A DNA stretch of 64,000 nucleotides from Elymus sibiricus (GCA_039707655.1 CM077676.1:243182866-243246865); one strand, 5' to 3'. Shown: positions 10,983 through 22,138, numbered from the stretch's first letter. Numbers and translations: made by a program. Notes: generated by a model from the sequence alone, not told the origin.

Positions 10983-11290
10983 ATGGTCACCTCCTTATCA
11001 CGCGCAAGAAAAATGATTCCTCCCCCTGATAGCTTGGACCCACCAGCTACATCTTCGCACGCAAGGAAGTGCCTCCTTATTACGCGCAAAAAAATGACTC
11101 CTCCCCCTGACATCCGGGACCAACTAGCTACATCTTCGCACGGAAGGAAGTACATCCTTATTACGCGAAAAATAAATGATTCCTCCACCTGACAGCAAGG
11201 ACCCACTAGCTATATCTTCGCACGAAAGGAAGTGCCTCCTTATTACGCGAAAAAATGATTCCTCCCCATGACAACTGGGACCCAGCAGAT
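10983..11290. repeat. Tandem array, ~60-85-bp unit, about four copies
   Basis: Each unit reads 'cctccttat.acgcg.aa.aaatgattcctcc.cctgac' then 'gggacc.a..agctacatcttcgcacg.aaggaagt'. It sits exactly between the two ~500-bp repeat copies. Confidence 0.8.
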
Positions 11291-11783
11291 TTGACGGCTG
11301 ACTTGTGGGCCTACTAAGTTGACGTGTATGCAGGGCTTTGTCAACTTAGTCAACAAACGACTCTAGCAGCAGTGACCATTGGATGTTCATCCAACGGCCG
11401 TGCTACTTCTTCAATCTCTGATCTTCTTGTTCCAGCCACCCAAACTAGCGCTGGCGGGACCACCTGCTCCTACCTTCCATGGCCGGTTGTGATGCCGCGC
11501 AGGCCTCACCGCCCCATCCTACTCCTGCCGCTGGCCAGGCCTTCCCTCTACTCAACCACATCCCCTGTTATTCTCCAGCCACGGCAGCCACACACCGCAG
11601 CCAAACCAATCAACCCTCATACTCCCCTCCGTGTGGGCATCCGCTGCCGCGTCTTCCCCGGCTCCACGCCGTTCCCTTCCTAGGACTCGTCGTCGTCCAC
11701 CGCCTTGGTGCTCTCGGCGCGGCGTAGTCAACCTGGTCAATGAACGACAGCCATCGAAAGAGGACTGTACGCGGTGAGGCTAA
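11291..11783. repeat. Interspersed repeat copy 2 (~490 bp)
   Basis: Second copy of the 10,463 repeat, same landmarks in the same order. It ends at 'aagaggactgtacgcggtgaggctaac', where the truncated LTR of the next element begins. Confidence 0.7.
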
Positions 11784-11784
11784 C

Positions 11785-12729
11785 AACCACTTAATACATC
11801 ACAATTTCCATGAATTACAAAGGAGAGAGAGAGAGAGAGTTGTAGGTGAAGAGGAGCAGCGGCAAGAGAGAAGCAGTAGCCTGTAGCAGAGGTGTGAGGA
11901 GGAGCAGAGCAGCAAAGTGGCAAAGAAGAGCTTCAGGTTAGGAGAAGCAGCAGATCGTAGGGAAAGGAACAACATCAGTTGAGGGATGCAATGGGAAACA
12001 GCAGCAAGATATGGGTTCAGATTTAGCACAACAGAGAGGAGGAGCAGAAGGACAGCAGGCAAGAATCAGCAGCGGGCATTAGGGAGAGGAAAGCGTTTCA
12101 GGTTGTTCCTTCGCGGGGGATCAGACTCAGCCGCCCTTCTGTCTGGTGGGAGGCGTGGTGTGAGGACATGCTGGTGATGTGGTGGCGTTGGTGGCTGAAG
12201 CGTGGGCTGGAGTTGATGGTGTGGGGTGGTACTGGTGGCTGGGTGGCGCTGGTGATGGATGGATGGCGATGGGTGATGTGGTGGAGCAGCTGTTGGTGGT
12301 GGGAGGTGTTGGTGGCGCGCCACCAAGCCAGCCTAGCCGCGGCGGCGGTCGGAGGTGGAGAAGATGGGGAGAGGGAGAGATATGAGATGCCAGGCCCGAA
12401 GGGGAATTAGGGATGCCGCTAGGGATTTAGTTCCCTCACGGCTGATCTGCCACTTTTGCAATATGGCCTTCATACTTCTCTTCCTTTTGCACAAGATGAT
12501 CCTTCTCTTCTATAGTTGCCCCCCCTGGTTACTTCGTTTCTTTGAAGGCAAAATCTTCAAGTTTATAGTGCCTTGTCGCACTTTTCTACAAAATAAACAA
12601 GTGACGGGTAAATGATCTTTTATATGATTTTCATTCAAATATGTCATAGTTCATAGCAAGAATGGATGGACATATATCAATAATAGGTTAATTAATGAGT
12701 AAATATTTGTATATGAAATGTGTTTATCA
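11785..12729 (-). repeat. 3' LTR, truncated
   Basis: Matches 16,111-16,753 and 18,091-18,379 of the other LTR, including the GT-rich 'gtgatgtggtggcgttggtgg' segment, and ends 'gtgtttatca' at 12,729. The part corresponding to 15,567-16,110 is absent at the left edge. Confidence 0.85.
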
Positions 12730-12744
12730 AGTTCCCCCACACTT
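12730..12744 (-). promoter_or_regulatory. Polypurine tract
   Basis: On the minus strand a purine run containing 'gtgggggaact' lies directly before the TG start of the 3' LTR, the usual site for plus-strand DNA priming in LTR elements. Confidence 0.75.
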
Positions 12745-13084
12745 AAACTTTTGCTTGTCCTCAAGCAAAGGAATATGACAAAGGCAAGATAGTGAATAGT
12801 AAACTGACTAATGGGTGTACTAGTAAAGTAGATCTCCAAACAATGCTTGCTTTTGGACTTGCCTAGTGAAAATTAATGGTTAAGAGTGCTACAAAGCAAT
12901 AGGATACTAGTAGACTTGATCATTTTAAACTTTTACAATGATAAAAGAAGATCAACCAGTTTAAATGCTGATTGTGCCAAAAGGTTCCTAAAGAGAGCAT
13001 GATCCCGAGAAACACTTATTACCAGGAACACAACATTGTGGTTGAACAACTTATTGAAATTGAAATGCAATTGATAATATATTA

Positions 13085-13440
13085 TCGGTCTCACCAAAGG
13101 AACATACCACCGATCCCGAACATGGTATACACCAGGCTCGACCAATTATAGATTTTTCTTTGTTTGTCTCCCCAAACAAACATACCACTGATCCAGAGAA
13201 TATGGTATACACCTGATTCGACAATTACATTTTTTATTTATTTACTTACTGTCCAAGCAAACCAGATTTCACATGCCACCGATCCAGGGAACATGACATG
13301 CTATTGTAGGTAGATCAGAATTATGTTTTCACTATTACTTAATAAACAAAGGAATACAAAAGGGAAACAAGAATCTACACTCATCCATGTCTGGTTCACA
13401 TGCAACCGATCCAGAGAACATAGCATGCTAATCCATAGTG
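13085..13440. repeat. Four copies of a 'ccgatcc.gagaacatgg.a' motif
   Basis: Near 13,107, 13,187, 13,277 and 13,407 the sequence reads 'cca(c/t)(c/t)gatcc(c/a)g.gaacatg...at', each followed by a short pyrimidine/AT tract. Spacing is about 80-130 bp. It lies in the untranslated interior between the gag ORF and the polypurine tract. Function unknown. Confidence 0.6.
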
Positions 13441-13909
13441 GTTAAGTGATTGCTCTGAATGGGAACACACTTGGCACAAATTCAGCATCTAAACATAGTG
13501 ATCTAAGTGTATCAGGATAATAGCAGAAAATGGTGGAGTTTACTAGTGCACTAGGGATTTGAGCACTCGAAACTAATAGCTTTCACTACTATCAGCCAAG
13601 CAAGCAATGTGTAGATCACTAGTTTACAAGGCATTCAACAATCAGTTCACAATTCACATCAAGCAGAATATGCCATAAGTAAATTTCAGCATGACAACAT
13701 TTTATAACTTACTCAAGCAACCCAAATAGCAATTGATTTCAGCATGTATCAATGGATGGTGTATTTTGAATGGGTCATGAAACAGCTCACTGGGATTATA
13801 TGATGTAGGTTGCGCTCGATCACTCGCTTAACTGCAGCTCTCTCCTTTTGCTTCTCTCATGCATGCTCCAGCTTCACTCTTCATCGTGTGTGCTCCTTGC
13901 TTCTCCTCG

Positions 13910-15394
13910 TCACCATGTCGTGAATCCACCAGGGTCCCAAGGAATGTCACCTCGAACCTGATCGGCATGTAGTGAATGGTGCAGAAGCAAAAACCTGAAA
14001 AGGCACTCAACAAAAGGGACAACACAAGTGATAGGGACAATGCCCTCTAAATCATCAATAGAGTACCCAATTACATAAGCATAGCAATAAAGAACATGGT
14101 CAGGATGGTATGAATCAGCAAGCTCCACACTAGCATGGGGATGATATTTATCATTAAGCATAGGTCTAGCATGAGAAAAGTAAGTGTGATCATCATTGAT
14201 ATGAGCAATGCTACCAACAGTATATGTATCATCATATCCGAGCAAATGCTTTTTCAAATCTACTTTAACTAATGGTATCATCCAATGCAAGGTAGTAGCA
14301 TAGATATCATAAGGAAGCATGTCATCAAGAGGGTTAGATAAACCTGCTACATCACGCTCTTGTATGACGATAGGCAAATGAATCTCTGGTTCTTCATCTT
14401 CAATTTCAGGAGCTTCTTTTCCTTCTTCAAGAGTAATAGATGATGGTTCTTCAACTTGATCACTTGGGCATTCGAGCTCTGGATCATCTTGTTCCTTATC
14501 TTCGAGTACATCTTCTTCAATCAGAGGTATCTCTTCCTCTGGACTCTCGCTATCTTGCTCAGATGAATGTAAAGGTGTTGGAACCTCACATGTATCAAGG
14601 GATATCCCAGCAACACTCAGCTCAAGCTGTGATGATATAGTATTTCCAGCATTGATGTTCTTCTCGATCTTCCTTACTTCTTCCACTAGCTCCTTTCCAC
14701 TCTTGATCTTCTTCATTTCCTCTAGTATAACCTTCCTAATTGGATTATCTTCGGCACTCCAAGTGAACTCGAGGCTAAGAAGTGTGAGCTTGTCTATATT
14801 GTCGAACTCATCTTGTGTGGGCACTTGCACATGAGATTGCTTTAACGACTCATCAGATGCTGGAGTTGTTGGTTGACCAAATGGAGGACCATTTAACTCC
14901 ATTGGACACAGCTCCTGGTGCTGCGGTATATGAGTAGGAGGTGAATAAAATTGTTGTGGTGCATAGTTGTTGCTCTCCTCTTCATACCTAAATCTCTGCA
15001 TATGATTACTAGAAGCAAACGGTGAGATCTCAGGGTTGTTGTTCCTATATGACATATTCTGGTTTTCAGGCCACCCATGTGAGTAATTGTTTTGGCATGA
15101 GCTATGTTGTTGAGCAAAGCTCATACCAAAACAATCTGGAGGGTGAGAGTAACCGCGCTGACATTCAGCGGGTGAATGGCCCTGAAATCCACAAATATGG
15201 CATGTAGGAGCAACATAAGGATGGCCTCTAGGATAAGTATGACAACTAGGCCCATCCTCAAAAACTATACCTCGCTGCCGAGCTAATTCATCCAATTGAT
15301 GGGAAATCTTACTTATCTGTGCTTGAAGACTTTCCATGCTATTTGTGCTATTACCAACATGAGCATGATGATCTGAATAGTAAGCCATATCCAA
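13910..15394 (-). CDS. Gag-like zinc-knuckle protein of the non-autonomous element
   Basis: A single uninterrupted 494-codon frame begins about 170 bp after the primer binding site. Residues 65-78 form a CCHC knuckle (C-x2-C-x4-H-x4-C, 'CHICGFQGHSPAEC'). Before it lies a heptad-like 'SLQAQISKISHQLDELARQ' segment. After it come a Tyr/Asn/Gln-rich region and a long Glu/Asp-rich region (about 270-350). In ordinary plant Gag the knuckle is near the C-terminus after matrix and capsid. Here it is near the N-terminus and no Retrotrans_gag capsid core is visible, so the protein is a rearranged or partial Gag. The intact frame in an otherwise damaged neighbourhood suggests recent selection or a young copy. 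RNA binding is inferred from the knuckle alone. Confidence 0.7.
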   Translation of the reverse strand: MDMAYYSDHHAHVGNSTNSMESLQAQISKISHQLDELARQRGIVFEDGPSCHTYPRGHPYVAPTCHICGFQGHSPAECQRGYSHPPDCFGMSFAQQHSSCQNNYSHGWPENQNMSYRNNNPEISPFASSNHMQRFRYEEESNNYAPQQFYSPPTHIPQHQELCPMELNGPPFGQPTTPASDESLKQSHVQVPTQDEFDNIDKLTLLSLEFTWSAEDNPIRKVILEEMKKIKSGKELVEEVRKIEKNINAGNTISSQLELSVAGISLDTCEVPTPLHSSEQDSESPEEEIPLIEEDVLEDKEQDDPELECPSDQVEEPSSITLEEGKEAPEIEDEEPEIHLPIVIQERDVAGLSNPLDDMLPYDIYATTLHWMIPLVKVDLKKHLLGYDDTYTVGSIAHINDDHTYFSHARPMLNDKYHPHASVELADSYHPDHVLYCYAYVIGYSIDDLEGIVPITCVVPFVECLFRFLLLHHSLHADQVRGDIPWDPGGFTTW

Positions 15395-15550
15395 GAAGAT
15401 AATACAACCTACAAAATGAACAAGAAAAGAAAGAGAAAATAACTAGAACAGGGGTTAGTGGTTAGAGATATATCACAAATATATAGCACAAAATGGAAAA
15501 GAAGCAAAACCTAGTCTATAGCCTAACACAATCGCTCGACGCTAGTCCCC

Positions 15551-15566
15551 AGCAACGGCGCCAAAA
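15551..15566 (-). promoter_or_regulatory. Primer binding site
   Basis: On the minus strand 'ttttGGCGCCGTTGCTGGGG' follows the LTR end (CA at 15,567-15,568 complement). The GGCGCC(G/A)TTGC core is shared with the element at 50,826. Confidence 0.7.
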
Positions 15567-18379
15567 TGATCGGTCGTAATACAGCGGGGTTTTCGCGCCC
15601 AAACTGCGGTAGTCGTGTTCTCCTCAGGGACTAGGCAGGTCAGCAACTATGCTCGCCTAAAGCTAGATCACACAATTCTTGGTGATGAAAGCAGAAAATT
15701 AAACCTAAAACTATCTAATAAAGAAAATGCGGACAAGCAAAGGGAGGTTCAGATATTACTCATGTCTTTTTCGTATTTTCGCTCTACTTGAGAAACTAAA
15801 ACACCAACACGGACATTATTGACAAAGGGGAATTAACAAGATATGATCACAGATATTTATCAAACATATAACAGATGGAAGAAACAAGATGTAGGACAGA
15901 ATAGAAATTTATCACATCACAAACATATTTATCACAGGTACATAGCTAACACAGGGGCTAGCAGGAGTTAAAGATGTTTACACTTCTCACTTGACAAAGA
16001 GCACAAACAACACGAAAATTGACAAGTAATATTGGTTCTACACTAATTGACAAACAGGGCACATATATTGGATAGTACTACTAGACAAGTATAGGTCTCT
16101 GAACTGAGTAAACCACTTAATACATCACAATTTCCATGAATTACAAAGAAGGAGCAGCGGCAAGAGAGAAGCAGCAGCCTGTAGCAGAGGCGTGATGAGA
16201 TGGAGCAGAGCAACAAAGTGGCAAAGAAGAGCTTCAGGTTAGGAGCAGCAGCAGATCGTGGGGAAAAGGAACAACAGCAGTTGAGGGATGCGATGGGAAA
16301 CAGCAGCAAGAGACGGGTTTAGATTTAGCACAGCAGAGAGCAGGAGCAGAAGGACAGCAGGCAAGAATCAGCAGCGGGCATTAGGGAGAGGGAAGCGCTT
16401 CAGGTTGTTCCTTCACGGGGGGTCAGACTGAGCCGCCCTTCTGTCTGGTGGGAGGCGTGGTGTGAGGAGATGCTGGTGATGTGGTGGCGTTGGTGGCTGA
16501 AGTGTGGGCTGGAGTTGATGGTGTGGGGTGGTACTAGTGGCTGGGTGGCGCTGGTGATGTATGGATGGCGATGGGTGATGTGGTGGAGCAGCTGCTGGTG
16601 GTGGGAGGTGTTGGTGGCGCGCCGCCACGCCGGCCTAGCCGCGGCGACGGCCAGAGGTGGAGAAGATGGGGAGAGGGAGAGAGATGAGATGCCAGGCCCG
16701 AAGGGGAATTAGGGATGCCACTAGGGATTTAGTTCCCTCACGGCTGATCTGCCGGGAAACACTTCCTATCATACCTCTGATAGGACGCTTTCATCAGACC
16801 ACTTGCACCGTTGATGCATTTTTATCCCACGACCGACATTCTCAATCTCCATTAGTTAATCCCACAAAATTTCCTTAATTCATCCTCATCTGCGTAAATC
16901 TCGTCTGCCCGACGAAACCACCCCATCCCGTCCCAAGCGAGTTAATCTCGCCTACCCGACACAGTCACCCCTCGCCGTGCTTCCCCGGGTGAGCTCATCC
17001 CAAGCAGATTCCCCGCGCCCTTTCTCCACCACCGTCATGTTCCGCCCCGACGCACCCCAATGCTCCACCTCGCCGGTGTGGCCTCCGCCCCAGTCCTGTT
17101 CTCACCGCCAACTTCACATCCATGCTCGCCATCTCCCTTCACTGTACGTGTCGACGAGCAGCTTGATCTAGAGCCCGAGATAGCAGGTCTATATGGAAGA
17201 AGAAGCTCCCAGTCTGCCTGTTGCTAGTGCACCATATCCAGCCCATCGTGATGAACAGCAGCGCAGACGGCCTCCTTAAGGCGGCCATGATGGCCCATCG
17301 TTGATCATGTAGTCGTGGGTGCAAGCTATGCAGCCGCTCGTCGTTTTGGCTTGGGTGATAGTCTCCTGAAGAAGTTTCTCACCAAGGTCTTCACGGGATG
17401 GCCAGTGCATCCGTCAGATGAAGAGGATGACATCGGCAATGTACCAGGCATGTGGATGCTTCCATGATTTGAAGAATTGTGAACCATATCATGAAGCACG
17501 TGGAATTTTTCATTGAAAATTAAAATAAATTGGTGCAAGCCAACTTATACTATATGGATAGGAGGAAGCATATATTTAGGTACTATGAAACATAACGTAT
17601 TCAAGGTTGAAGCATAATACATGTGTTGTTTTGGAATAGAAGCACATATATAGATACTAGGAAGCATAATACACTAAAAGTTGAAGCATGTCACAGAAAC
17701 TACCGATGCACATATCTATCAAATTCAAGAAAATTTCAGTCACAATGCATTAGATCGAAGCAAACTTCTGTCGCTTCAGAAGCAATGTCGGATACATTGG
17801 AAGCAAAATGTCCTTCATAACGAAGCAAACTACAGAACCTTGGAAACCTAGTGCGCTATGGTAATTAATTTCTTTCCTTCAAATCCAAAGTAGTTTCCAA
17901 AAACTCAGCAACCAGGAGTAATTTTCGGAAGCACTCAAACCTCAACATAAGTCAATTGGATCTGTTTTGGAAACTCCACATTAATTGGTTTCTGTTTTGG
18001 AAACTCCCAGGTGGGGTGGGCAGCATGCAGCGTTGCTTCATCCACCATCCATAGGCTCACATCTAACGGTGATGGAGTGGTCTGATGGAGTGATCTGCCA
18101 CTTTTGCAATATGGCCTTCATATACTTCTCTTCCTTTTGCACAAGATGATCCTTCTCTTCTATAGTTGCCCCCCCTGGTTACTTCGTTTCTTTGAAGGAA
18201 AAATCTTCAAGTTTATAGTGCCTTGTCGCACTTTTCTGCAAAATAAACAAGTTACGCGTAAATGATCTTTTATATGATTTTCATTCAAATATGTCATAGT
18301 TCATAGCAAGAATGGATGGACATATATCAATAATAGGTGAATTAATGAGTAAAAATTTGTATATGAAATGTGTTTATCA
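15567..18379 (-). repeat. 5' LTR with nested insertion
   Basis: Bounded on the plus strand by 'tgatcggtcg' at 15,567 and 'gtgtttatca' ending 18,379. Removing the 1,337-bp insertion and one 9-bp duplicate leaves about 1,467 bp. Contains the segment shared with the truncated left LTR. Confidence 0.8.
16754..18090. mobile_element. Non-autonomous Mutator-like (MULE) element
   Basis: Flanked by a perfect 9-bp duplication TGATCTGCC (16,745-16,753 and 18,091-18,099); the other LTR has this site once, uninterrupted. A 9-bp duplication is characteristic of Mutator-superfamily insertion. Imperfect inverted repeats lie near the ends: 'atcagaccacttgcaccgtt' near 16,792 against the reverse complement of 'aacggtgatggagtggtctgat' near 18,066. 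No transposase frame is present. The open frames inside are short and not recognisable, so a captured host fragment cannot be shown. It inserted after the LTR element. Confidence 0.75.
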
Positions 18380-18503
18380 CATGCCCCCACGACGCGCATT
18401 AAATGCGGACGTGGTAGAGGGGGAATGAAACGGCCGCGGGAGGTAGAGTGCCTGAAAAGCGCAGCCACGTAGGACAGTAAAGAGCCAGTCCCCGCGCCTT
18501 CCC

Positions 18504-18513
18504 CATAAAAAGG
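18504..18513 (+). promoter_or_regulatory. Probable TATA box of the antisense gene in element A
   Basis: 'cataaaaagg' lies about 120 bp before the initiation site at 18,624, preceded by GC-rich sequence with 'cacgtag' and 'gacgtgg' boxes and followed by a CT-rich leader. This implies plus-strand transcription independent of the element's own minus-strand LTR promoter. Confidence 0.5.
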
Positions 18514-18623
18514 AATCCGCTAGGGGCGCTGCTCATTTACCCGCTTCTCCCAATCTAGCCATCCGCCATCGTCTTCTTCCTTGCGCAAGAACAGAGCACA
18601 CCATTTGCTTCTGCCGCCGCGCC

Positions 18624-21357
18624 GTGCCCCCGTCTGCCTCCAAATCCGCCCTCCCCAAGGCAACCATAGCTCCCAAGAAGAACCAAAACAAGCCGGAGAA
18701 GGCGGTCGACCCCAACGCAGAGGCGAAGAAGTTGGAGTTGGCGGCGGCGCGGAGAGACAATGTTGTCTTCAATCCGGTGCTGGATCAGAGCGATTTGGTG
18801 AATCGGTACTCGCTCATGTGGGGGAAGGCGACGACTGCCCACACCGCGCCAGAAGTCATTCTTGGCTCCATCAAATCTGGCAAAGACAAGTACCCTTTCT
18901 TCACCGCCTATTTCTACTGCGGCCTTGTCCTGCCTTTCTCTGAATTCTTCATAGAAATCATGTATACGTACGGGTTCCGTCTCCTAGACTTTACCCCCAA
19001 CGCCATGACTTGTATGGCCATCTTTGCGCACATGTGCAAAAATTTCGTTGGGGTACTACCCAGTGTAGCCCTCTTCCGCCATTATTTTACTCCACGCATC
19101 GAAGCAGATGCCCTCTCCAGCAGCATCACTTGGATCCCCAGGGACAGGGATGTCTATCTTCCGGGGCTGCTCCATCGGAAGTGGAACGAGTGGCGTTGAG
19201 AATGGTGTTGGATTAAAGAAGCTGATTTCCCTGATTTCTGGAAGCCCAGAACAACAAAGGTGGTGCGCGGCAATGACTGGAGCTCTTTCGACGCCGACGA
19301 CAAGAAGCTCACAATCGCCACGACACGCATCCTCTGTCTCAAGGCTGCCGGCGTCACTATTGAAATGGTGGGGGCCGATTTCCTTCGCCGCCGCATCGCT
19401 CCTCTCCAGAACAAGAGCAGGCCCGCCTGGGACTACAAAAATGCGGCAGATATCATGCGGGTGCGGACCGGACTGCACGCCAATCTGACGGTGCTGCAGC
19501 ACAGGGTCCTCTTCGAGCAGTTCTTCCGCGCCACCGGCAACTTCAAGCTGTCGGCAAGCATGGTGCCCTTGTGCAACAACTCCGCCAGGGATTCCATCAT
19601 TGAGATGATGTCGGCTTGCAATGCCCATGGCGTTGAAGTGCTTTGGCAGGAGCCGCCCGAAGACGCGGTATAGGAGTGGTTTGACACCCTCGTGGAGAGG
19701 CCCGTCAGAGAGGAGAAAGACCTCATCTGCGACACCACCCCCGAAGAGTTGGCGCATATCGCCAACAGGGCGGCAGAGGCGAGAATGGCTGAAGGCACCA
19801 TCAGCTCTGGGTCCGCGGCAGCTGATGTTGATGAGGAGTCTGATGATGAAATGGCATAAGAGCCGCTGGAGGAATTTGCCGAAGAGCAAGAGGGGCCTGC
19901 CGGGGAACAGGGCGGAGAAACTACCGAAGAGCGAGTGCATAGGGAGCCCCCTGCTCCTGCCGTTCCGGCAAGAAAGCCTTGTGTCCTCTGGAAAGCTGTC
20001 TCCGGAGAGCTAGTCCATGGAGCATCTTCAGGCGACGAAGTGGTCGACAAGGAGGCAGCCGGCAAGGCCATCGGACGGCAAGGATCTCGACGCCAAGCCC
20101 CTAAACAGCAGCGGGTGCGGCGTAACTCTACGAGGAAAACAACTGTACTGGCCACCGGAGGGGGCGGGTCTTCTCGACTTGCCGTGCCCACGGCAACCAA
20201 GCGGGCCAGAACTTCTACCCCGCCCCCTCCTCCAGCACCAGGCGGAGGAGTTCAAGAAGCGTGTGGAGGAAACGCAGATCTGCTATGCGGAATGCCTCCA
20301 GGATCTCCAAGAACAACACACCCAGCTCGCCAAGGCCAAGGAATAGTTTGTCCTGGAAAAAGCTGAAGTCGACAAGGCACATGAGGAGGCTGCGCAGAGG
20401 ATAGCGGCAACCAAGGCAGGATTGAACGAGTGCAAGGTTGGCCTCGATGCCCATGAAGAAGAGCTTGCCGCTCGTGAAGCAAAGCTTGCCGCTACGCTTC
20501 ACGGCAAAGACAATGAGATCCAGGCCCTCATTTCACAGAAGACCCAGGAGCTGGAGCGCAAGCATAAAGAGGCCATTGAGGCTCAAGCTACAGAGCATGC
20601 CAGCAAGATCAAGGAGGCCATCGATGCTACCAAAGCTGCCGAGGCCGCCAAGACCAAGCTAGAAGGCAAGGTGCGAGCGCTCGAAGCAGATATCGCCGCC
20701 AACGGCAAGGAGATCTTGGCGCTCAAAGCAGATGTAGAGAAGACAACTCACACCTTGGTGGAGCTGCAAACTTCAGTATCCACCAAGAACCAAGAGCTCA
20801 CCAAGGCCAACGACACGATTGAAGATCACAAGATGAAGCTGACCGCCTTGGAGAAGTCTCTTGATGAAGCCAAAAAGCGTGAGAAGATCTTGATGAAGGA
20901 TCTCCAACACGAGAAGGCCTTGGTCGCGAGCACTGCCAACACTTTCAATGAGCTCAAGAACGCCTACAAGCTTTGGACTGATCGTCTTGTGGTTGCCGCG
21001 GAGAACCTTTCTGCACAGCTGTCTGCCATGGGCTTGCCGGAGTACCACTACTCCGTCGTCGAAGGGGACACCGCCAGCGCCAGGCTCACTCTCTTCTTCG
21101 AAATCTTGATCGAGGCGCTGGAGAAGCATCACGAGGCTCGAGCTGCATACCTTGCCAGCGAATCCCGCAAGCTTTGTCGGGATGTCCTCTTCAAGGTGCT
21201 CGTCAAGGTGGCGTATCGGAACCCGGGCATTGATCTCACCAAAGTCTTCGTCAGTCTGCCGAGGGGAGCCGACACCAGGATCGCCGAAGAGCTCGTCGCG
21301 CCCATCGCCGATAGGGTTGGCCAGATCCCCAGGATAGAGGGTGGGGTCACCCATTGA
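18624..21357 (+). pseudogene. Antisense additional ORF of element A: Transposase_28-like domain plus long coiled coil
   Basis: About 910 codons on the strand opposite gag-pol. The probable start reads GTG at 18,624 in a good initiation context (ccGTGccc), so the ATG seems lost. Residues about 90-160 ('FSEFFIEIMYTYGFRLLDF', 'TPNAMTCMAIFAHMCKNFVG', 'ALFRHYF') match the pattern of the 'putative gypsy type transposon' family (Pfam Transposase_28). An acidic and basic linker follows, then from about 20,240 a long Lys/Glu/Ala coiled coil ('KEAIEAQ', 'EEELAAREAKLAA') and a folded-looking C-terminus. In-frame stops occur at 19,197, 19,671, 19,857 and 20,344, with a frameshift near 20,200. The function of this family is not established. 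Proteins of this position are known as Tat additional ORFs. Confidence 0.75.
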
Positions 21358-22138
21358 TCTTGTAGTCACACCTAGCCGCATGTAAGATCATGTAAAAGAC
21401 AGATTCATCTTAAGTTAGATCTGCACTATGGCATTGATGTAATATAACTTGTGTTCTGAATGGATGTATGCATGCTATTCGTCTTGTGTTATTCTGTCTT
21501 TGCGTGATTTCGATACCCTACGCTTGCCGGAATCTTATCGGTGCGCGCACTCTTGCCGCAAGCGCTTGAGGAGCTTGCCGGAAGTGCCGCTGCCGGCAAG
21601 GTTACACTTGACGATCACAACGCAGCCACTTAAGTTGTTGAGCGGACTTGAAACAAAGTAAGAGTGTAGCTAATCACGATGAGGTTCCTTAGTGTGCAGG
21701 TTTCTCATACAAAGGCCAAAATCGTTCAAGGAGAAATTGCAACTACAACAAAGAATTTATTTCAAAGTTTTTCAACTTAGCTTTTTCTTTGTTGTACTTC
21801 TTGTCGTAGAACGATATCTTGAAAGTCACTTGGTATCCATACCATCACTTCCCCTGGGAAATTTGTACGCGAGGAACCCTTCAGTCCTTTGAGAAAAAGA
21901 AAGAAGAGAAAAGGGGAGGCTGGAACCTTGATGGTTCGTTAATCATTCTATGCGAGGTAAGATGTAACACAACACTGCCTGCAACATATAAATAAATATG
22001 TACTTTGACAAAGAGTTGTGAAACACTTAACTTTTATTCATTGTGCACGGGATCTGCACCCGGCTCTATACAAAGGTTTACATGCCTTGCCGGCAAACTT
22101 GTACAAAAGAGGTTGCCAGGCAGCCCGGCAACCGCGCC
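21358..22138. other. Spacer between convergent integrase and antisense-gene 3' ends
   Basis: No gene. The plus-strand gene ends at 21,357 and the minus-strand integrase stop is at 22,139, so the two transcription units converge here. The first ~130 bp are AT-rich with 'taatataact' and 'aagatcatgtaa', consistent with a plant 3' untranslated region for the plus-strand gene. 'cttgccgg' motifs recur. Confidence 0.55.

Larger units (their letters stand above)
11785..18379 (-). mobile_element. Non-autonomous LTR retrotransposon (LARD-type), gag-like ORF only
   Basis: The two LTRs share 'aaccacttaatacatcacaa' (11,785 and 16,111) and end in the same 'gtgtttatca'. A primer-binding-site-like sequence precedes the right LTR on the inside and a polypurine tract borders the left LTR, so the element reads on the minus strand (5' LTR on the right). 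The interior (12,730-15,566) holds one gag-like ORF and no protease, RT or integrase. The left LTR lacks its outer ~530 bp, and the right LTR is interrupted by a 1.34-kb DNA element. It abuts the Tat-type element at 18,380 and may have inserted into it. A target duplication cannot be tested because the left end is missing. Confidence 0.8.

Noticed and set aside
10582..11016. 144-codon frame in the interspersed repeat
   Set aside because: The sister copy at 11,324-11,727 does not keep the same frame; the similarity is at the DNA level.
12066..12410. His/Pro-rich or Trp/Val-rich frames in the LTR, repeated at 16,413-16,712
   Set aside because: They are the same LTR sequence twice, GGT-rich and not conserved as protein.
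19056..19940. 294-codon minus-strand frame opposite the antisense gene of element A
   Set aside because: Shadow of the plus-strand coding sequence; no domain and no conservation of motif order.
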